Below are positions 31,245 through 36,212 of a stretch of DNA of 36,212 bases, one piece after another. The number at the start of each line of letters is the position of its first letter. Positions within the stretch are counted from its first letter, which is position 1. The notes under the pieces are model-generated. The model worked only from the letters and a program-made list of their open reading frames with translations, was not told where the DNA came from and did not search any database. Source of the stretch: Larix sibirica (Eukaryota > Streptophyta > Pinopsida > Pinales > Pinaceae); NCBI GenBank assembly GCA_004151065.3, contig NWUY0300013097.1, positions 124,117 through 160,328 of the forward strand, given 5' to 3'. The position numbers and the translations under genes were made by a program.

Positions 31245-31645
31245 ATCCAATAAAACCATACCTCCTAAAGATTTATCCCACTAAGCTCCATATTCTACCC
31301 ATGTTTCCCAACTCCAAGTATGCACCTAACTAACTATTCCTTTACCTATCTCTCTGACCATTCCAAGTATGCACCTAACTAACTATTCATTTGCCCATCT
31401 CTCTAACCATTGCTCAGTTTTTCACTTAGGACCTCTCCCACCACTACTTTATAATAATTATTTGTTTATTATCCAATAAAACCATACCCTCTAAAGATTT
31501 ATCCCACTAAGCTCCATATTCTATCCATGTTGGCCACCTCCTCCAAGTATGCACCTAACTAACTATTCCTTTGCCTATCTCTAATCATTGCTCAACATTT
31601 CACTTAGGACCCCTCCCACCACAACTTTCTAAGAACTATTTGTTG
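31245..31645 (+). repeat. Tandem duplication (226-bp period) with an inner 49-bp duplication
   Basis: ATCCAATAAAACCATACC starts at 31245 and 31471. The two units run in parallel to CTCCCACCAC...CTTT...ACTATTTGTT. In the first unit CCAAGTATGCACCTAACTAA occurs twice, at 31314 and 31363; the second unit has it once, at 31543. Confidence 0.9.
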
Positions 31646-31670
31646 ACTAAATAACAAATGTCTTCCCTTT

Positions 31671-31905
31671 AGGCCAGTGGGTTAGCTAGAGTGGTTGAGA
31701 GAGCATCTCGAGGTCAAATCCTGGATGGTTGTGATGCGATTATTAGGGCGGTCTCACTTGATATCTCCACCAAGTTAGGCTCTATAATCAGAGCCAACGA
31801 TTAACACCGTAGACAACAGTGGCTTCCCCTCGAGGGGGGGAGGATTCTGTGGATGTAGCTAGCATCGATATCCAGGGCGGTGAACCACATGAGAAAAAAA
31901 AAATG
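31671..31905 (+). mobile_element. tRNA-derived SINE with poly-A tail
   Basis: GGGTTAGCTAGAGTGGTTGAGAG contains an A-box match, and GAGGTCAAATCCTGG 18 bases on a B-box match (one T short). A non-tRNA body follows (CTCTATAATCAGAGCCAACG, GTGGATGTAGCTAGC) and the element ends in GAACCACATGAG plus about ten A's. The total is about 235 bp, normal for a plant SINE. AAATGTCTTCCCTTT before it resembles AAATATCTTTCCTTT about 50 bp after the tail. Confidence 0.75.
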
Positions 31906-33600
31906 ATCTTTCATTGTCCTCTACCCTTTATAATAATAATTTTTTTTCACCAAATAAGAAATATCTTTCCTTTCATTGTCTTTTACCCTTTCAACAAAAT
32001 ATATGCCCACAAAAACTTTTCCAACCCTTGAGAGCAATTAAACAAATATATTACCCTCCTTATGTAATTATCAAGACATCCACAAATCCTCATTTAATTT
32101 ACACTTCACAAATATACCTCATAGAAGACTTGAAATTCCATTTCCACCTCCTATTAAACCTAGCAAGGAAAAAATAAGGTGGTGAAAAGTAATCAAGTCA
32201 CCTTTAATCTTCCCTATGAATCATTACAATTTGACAAGGATTTTAAGCATGGTTTTGATTCCCCTCCCTTAGGTTTGATTTACTCAAAATTCAAATCCAT
32301 CCCCTATGACAAAATTAGCCAATAGTTCTACTATTTAATTAGCTTTTATCCTTGCAAATGAGTTTACCTCTTCAAAGTTCATTGCCACCTCCACTATCCA
32401 ATCATCTCTTATAACTACCTTTCTTTTCCTTTCTCATGGTTGTGGACTCCTCTAAAAATTCACTTTCATCAATAAAACTATAACCATCATTAAAAGTCAT
32501 ACCCAAAATCTTTATGGAATCTTGAATATTTTTTCACTCATACTTCCATCTTTTTATAAAATTCCTAATATTTTTAAAAAAAATCCCCATCTATGATATT
32601 CTTAATATTTTCACTAAAAAAAATCACTAATATCCTAAGACTTGATAATTTCATACCATAAATTCCCTCACACCATAAAACTTTTGCACTTCCACAAATT
32701 TCCTCACTATAAAACTTTTATAATATTCATATAATTAAAAGCTTTTCTCACACAAAAACACCCTCACATCATAATATGAAGTCCCATAAATTCCCTTAAA
32801 TATACAACTTTCATGAAATTCATATATTTAGATAAATTCCCTCAAACATAAAACCTTTATGATTGACTCGAACATAATTTTTTTATGAAATTCATATATT
32901 TAGAGAACTTTCTCTCATACAAAAAAAACACACCATTCTATGAAATTCTCGTACAAAAAAGCCCTCACACCGTAAAACTTTTATGAAATTCATATATTTA
33001 GATAACTTTTCACTCATACAAAATTATTAATATTTTGTTTTACTCCTACACTGAGACTTTATGGAATTTTTCACTCATTTTCTAGGATTTTCAAGAATTT
33101 CGAACACCCCACATTTTTTAACGAAGCTTCCGACCAAAGCAATCCAAATCAAATTCGTAACTTCAAATTTTTTATGGAATTTTTTTAATGATAAAAAGTA
33201 AATTCCACCCTCTAGAGTTCTTAATTCCCGATACACATCTTTTTACATAACTTCCAGCCAAAGCAATCCAAGCCAATCCTTAAACTCCATTATTAATATT
33301 AACCAGTTAATAACCAGTTTTTAAGTAAATTTCAATGATCCTTGCTTCACATTTTTGGAAAATACTAACCAATAAATAGAGCATCCTTAATCTTTGAGAT
33401 GAAAACACCAGAAACTAAGCCTTTTTCCATTTGGTTATTTAGATTGTAAGACCTTAATGAACTGCTGTAACTAACTCACTGGTTCGTCTACTTAATATCT
33501 ACGAAACTCGATGTCTTTCCTGTGATAAAATTATTATTTACAAATAATATTTTTTATTAATTAGTTTATAATTTGTTGTTATGTGATATATTTACTACTA
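31906..33600. other. AT-rich intergenic stretch with short dispersed repeats
   Basis: ATGAAATTCATATATTTAGA occurs near 32812, 32885 and 32982, each before a CTCATAC- or CTCAAAC-type word. TTTCATTGTC.T.TACCCTTT occurs near 31909 and 31971. No coding exon seen. Confidence 0.55.
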
Positions 33601-35500
33601 CATAATGTAATTTTATGAACGTAATAACTCATCTTTGACCTCCGACGTGCCCTAACGCTTACGATTCCAACTAGTATTCTCAAATTTTATTTACAGAAGT
33701 GGTTTTACTTAAAGATGGATTAAGCTATAAGTTCATTCAAGCTTCTCGATACTGGTTGTACTCATCAACCATTTCATGCGTGAAAATTACATTGGTCAAA
33801 TGTGATTTCAATCCAAGGAAAATCATTTCAGTTTGACACAAACTTTGTACTGGTGACTATGGGAGTGGCAAAGGAGAAATTTACAAAATAACCCACTTTC
33901 AGTCGATATCAAAAGCTGTACCTACGAAATTCAAAAGGGAAACGGTAAACATTTGAGGATATTGGTTTAATTTTAAAAAAAAAACACCATCTTAACATTA
34001 AATTAAAAAATCCACAATTACGTCTATAGAAACCCAACGTTCACCTCGTTTTCTTTATCAACATCGCTGCTTCTCGGATTGTTCAAAGATGTTTATGTAG
34101 AATTATTCTAAAATTCCATAGTTCTGTATAAATTAGATATTTCAAATAACTTGCATGTAGTTATTAAAATGCTGAACACGCTATTAATACCTTTTAGTTT
34201 AGAAAGCTCCAGAACTTGAGGTGACAAAATGCCTCTCAAATTTTAGTAGCAGAAGGCAAATACCATAGACCTACAATATTCTGCAAAACTATTTTTGTCC
34301 CGGGTCCTTAACACTAATATCTCTGTATATGAGAGATCAAATCACACATTGAAACGTGAACGCTTCAAATATGGAGCTTGCATCTTGTCTCTAACTCGAG
34401 CACTGGATATCTTCCATGACCAAAAAATTAAAAAATTCAGAGTTCTCCTGCAAATGTAACCACTTCATAGTCGTGATGTTCTCAGGCAATCTTAAAATTT
34501 AGTTTACTAACCATGTATGCAATTGTTTTCACGTTCAAATTATTTCTGCTATTTTAATGTAACCAGCAAGCTTTCTGGTACATACTTCATAAATTGCACC
34601 CGGCTACAATGTAGTACTAAGTACAGTAAAGCTGCTGCGAGATAATCCTAATCCCAGGGGGAGTTTTCGAATTACCCACAGGCCACAAATGATCCACGGG
34701 AACGTTTGTAACATTAAAAGCAATAACAATTTATAGGCGACTGCAGCAATGCCGGTATGGACAGGATTCATTTACAAATGCAGTGAGATTTGGCTTATAG
34801 ATTACAAAATGGAACACCTCACAATCAAACCTTTGGGATCAGTTCTCTGCTCTTCATTACCTGCAGGTATACGTCTATGATTAGTCCATTACCACTATTT
34901 CTAAATTTTAAACAGCCCATCATGGAGAAGTGAGAACCACTTTACTCTTCCATGATGAGACCCCGTCACAAGAGCTAAAAGCATTTCAATTTATAATGAA
35001 TTACAAGTAGAATCCTAATTTATTAATCTTATTTCCAATTTTGGCTTTCATCAAATTCTAAAGCGTAATATAGATTCCACCCACAAAATCAAGCATGAGT
35101 TTTGTTATAGAATCTAACTTCCAAATGGCAATTTAAATTTTGCTTTTGATCATCTCATTGACGTAAAATTTGCATGTCAAGGTTACTGCAAAAATAGCAA
35201 AAATACACAATTCTTCACACACCATCATTCCATTTGCAAAGAAGTTATGCACATAAAGATATGAAAATGTTTAATAGATTCAAAACAAAGTCCAATAATA
35301 TGCCAAAGAACAGGTTTAATGCTCTTAAATTTTCAATTTTGGCGAAGGAAAACTAAAGGTGTACCATGCAGTATTGTAAAGCTTTGTTGCTTCAAATTTA
35401 GTAAAGCAAAAACGAATACCCAATGACAAGTAGAAAACAGATAGTAACTTCAACAATGGAATGAACAAATACATCACATTTGAATTTCAGAGGAAGATAA
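33600..35500. other. Intergenic stretch between UEV1 3' end and repeats
   Basis: No exon of a known family recognised on either strand. A short imperfect hairpin lies at 34918-34957 (CATCATGGA against TCCATGATG, 22 bases between). Confidence 0.5.
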
Positions 35501-35519
35501 TAGCATAACGTATTGTCTC

Positions 35520-35525
35520 TTTATT
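35520..35525 (-). terminator. Candidate polyadenylation signal of the UEV1 gene
   Basis: AATAAA on the minus strand, 217 nt after the UEV1 stop codon, a usual distance for a plant 3' UTR. Plant signals are loose, so other sites are possible. Confidence 0.5.
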
Positions 35526-35741
35526 GCATTGAGTCAACCACAATATAGACAAACGAGTATATTTAATAGTTAATTAAAAAGTAACAAGTCTACAATAAGG
35601 TTTGATGTCCAAGACATCCATAACTTTGAGATTTAAGAAAAAGTCAGTTTACATTAAAATGATGTCCAATTGATCCACAAACTTCTTCGTCAACTTCCAA
35701 AGCAACTCAAAATGCCCACAGTAATAGTAACGAAGCACTTT

Positions 35742-35882
35742 CTAGAAGAAGGTACCTTCTGTAGGTTGTGGCAGTTTTCGGTTTTGAGGAGATGCCATTT
35801 CTTTCTTTAACTGCTTCAAAATATCCTCCATTGTATATTCACGCCGCCAATTTGATAGCATTGAAAACAGTCTCGGTTCTAC
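35742..35882 (-). CDS. UEV1: Ubiquitin E2 variant UEV1/MMS2, last exon (partial gene)
   Basis: UEV1/MMS2 proteins are catalytically dead E2 variants. They bind Ubc13 and orient ubiquitin so that Lys63-linked chains form, in DNA-damage tolerance and signalling, in nucleus and cytosol. The exon begins after CACTGCAG| in phase 0 and encodes 46 residues: [20 protein letters not shown], then [20 protein letters not shown], then TEGTFF and TAG (35744-35742). NW.REYTME.IL..LKKEM is the hallmark of the C-terminal helices of plant UEV1, and the F-F end fits the short tail of this family. The product should be about 145-160 residues, so roughly two thirds lie beyond the window end. No upstream exon is found in 35883-36212, which is intron. 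No damage is visible, so it is probably a working gene. Confidence 0.93.
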   Translation of the reverse strand, partial: VEPRLFSMLSNWRREYTMEDILKQLKKEMASPQNRKLPQPTEGTFF

Positions 35883-36212
35883 CTGCAGTGTTTATATTTT
35901 AAAAGGTGAGAGTAAGGAAATTTGACAAGCAGAAACAACAATGAAAAAAATTGGACCAATAAAGTATTCCCAACTGAAAATCCCAAGGAAAGACGGAACC
36001 ACTTGTAAAATCTTGTTGATAGGCAACATGTCTTGGATGAGAAAGAAAGTGTATGATAATCTGATATCTTTAATATTTCATGTCCAAGAATAAGCCAAAA
36101 CAATTCCAATATCCAAAACAATAATAGAACACTCCCTCCTGACATTTGGAACCTTCATTGGTTGGCATAAGTCAAACCAGGAAAAGAGCTTGCAGTTCAT
36201 AAAAGTCAAATA
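35883..36212 (-). other. UEV1 last intron (partial)
   Basis: Sequence upstream of the last exon's CTGCAG acceptor. The expected preceding exon (PPTVRFHSR... type) is not present before the window edge. The 88-codon frame here (36145-35879) overlaps the splice site and is not coding. Confidence 0.8.

Noticed and set aside
34918-34957. Hairpin as a transcription terminator or miRNA precursor
   Set aside because: Only nine perfectly paired bases, too weak for either; listed only as an imperfect inverted repeat.

Overview
The window is nuclear DNA of a land plant, very probably a seed plant. The best guess is a gymnosperm, because an 11.5-kb first intron, old LTR elements and many decayed repeats fill an AT-rich background. 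The species cannot be named from the sequence. Two conserved genes are present, both on the minus strand and both running off a window edge. Everything else is intron, regulatory DNA, transposon remains and diverged repeats. There is no bacterial-type operon, CRISPR array, rRNA gene or intact tRNA gene.

Region 1 (1 to about 14,700): the 5' part of a SERK/BAK1-type leucine-rich-repeat receptor kinase gene. Exon 1 (13,873-13,957) encodes the signal peptide. Exon 2 (2,273-2,405) encodes the N-terminal cap, exon 3 (2,042-2,113) one LRR, and exon 4 (621-764) two more. Splice sites and phases agree and give about 144 residues. The remaining LRR, the SPP hinge, the membrane segment and the kinase lie beyond coordinate 1. 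Intron 1 holds a long foldback hairpin and several old duplications. The GC-richer 5' leader and promoter (13,958 to about 14,700) carry small uORFs and a cluster of W-box cores.

Region 2 (14,700-20,420): intergenic repeats. These are a family of diverged repeat copies with a nested MITE, two tRNA-derived SINE heads, and a 7-copy minisatellite of about 105 bp flanked by 22-bp direct repeats.

Region 3 (20,420-29,090): Copia retrotransposon territory. A 754-bp piece of one Copia lineage lies between two single N's. It is followed by a truncated plus-strand 3' end with its LTR, a tandem duplication of a conserved but unidentified segment, and a complete but inactive minus-strand Copia element (23,812-29,079). 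That element has both LTRs, a PBS, gag and pol remnants and a 5-bp target-site duplication.

Region 4 (29,090-35,500): intergenic DNA with short tandem duplications, hairpins and one SINE with a poly-A tail.

Region 5 (35,500-36,212): the last exon and 3' end of a UEV1/MMS2 ubiquitin E2-variant gene. The two host genes act in different pathways (receptor co-signalling at the cell surface; Lys63-linked ubiquitin chains) and nothing here links them functionally.
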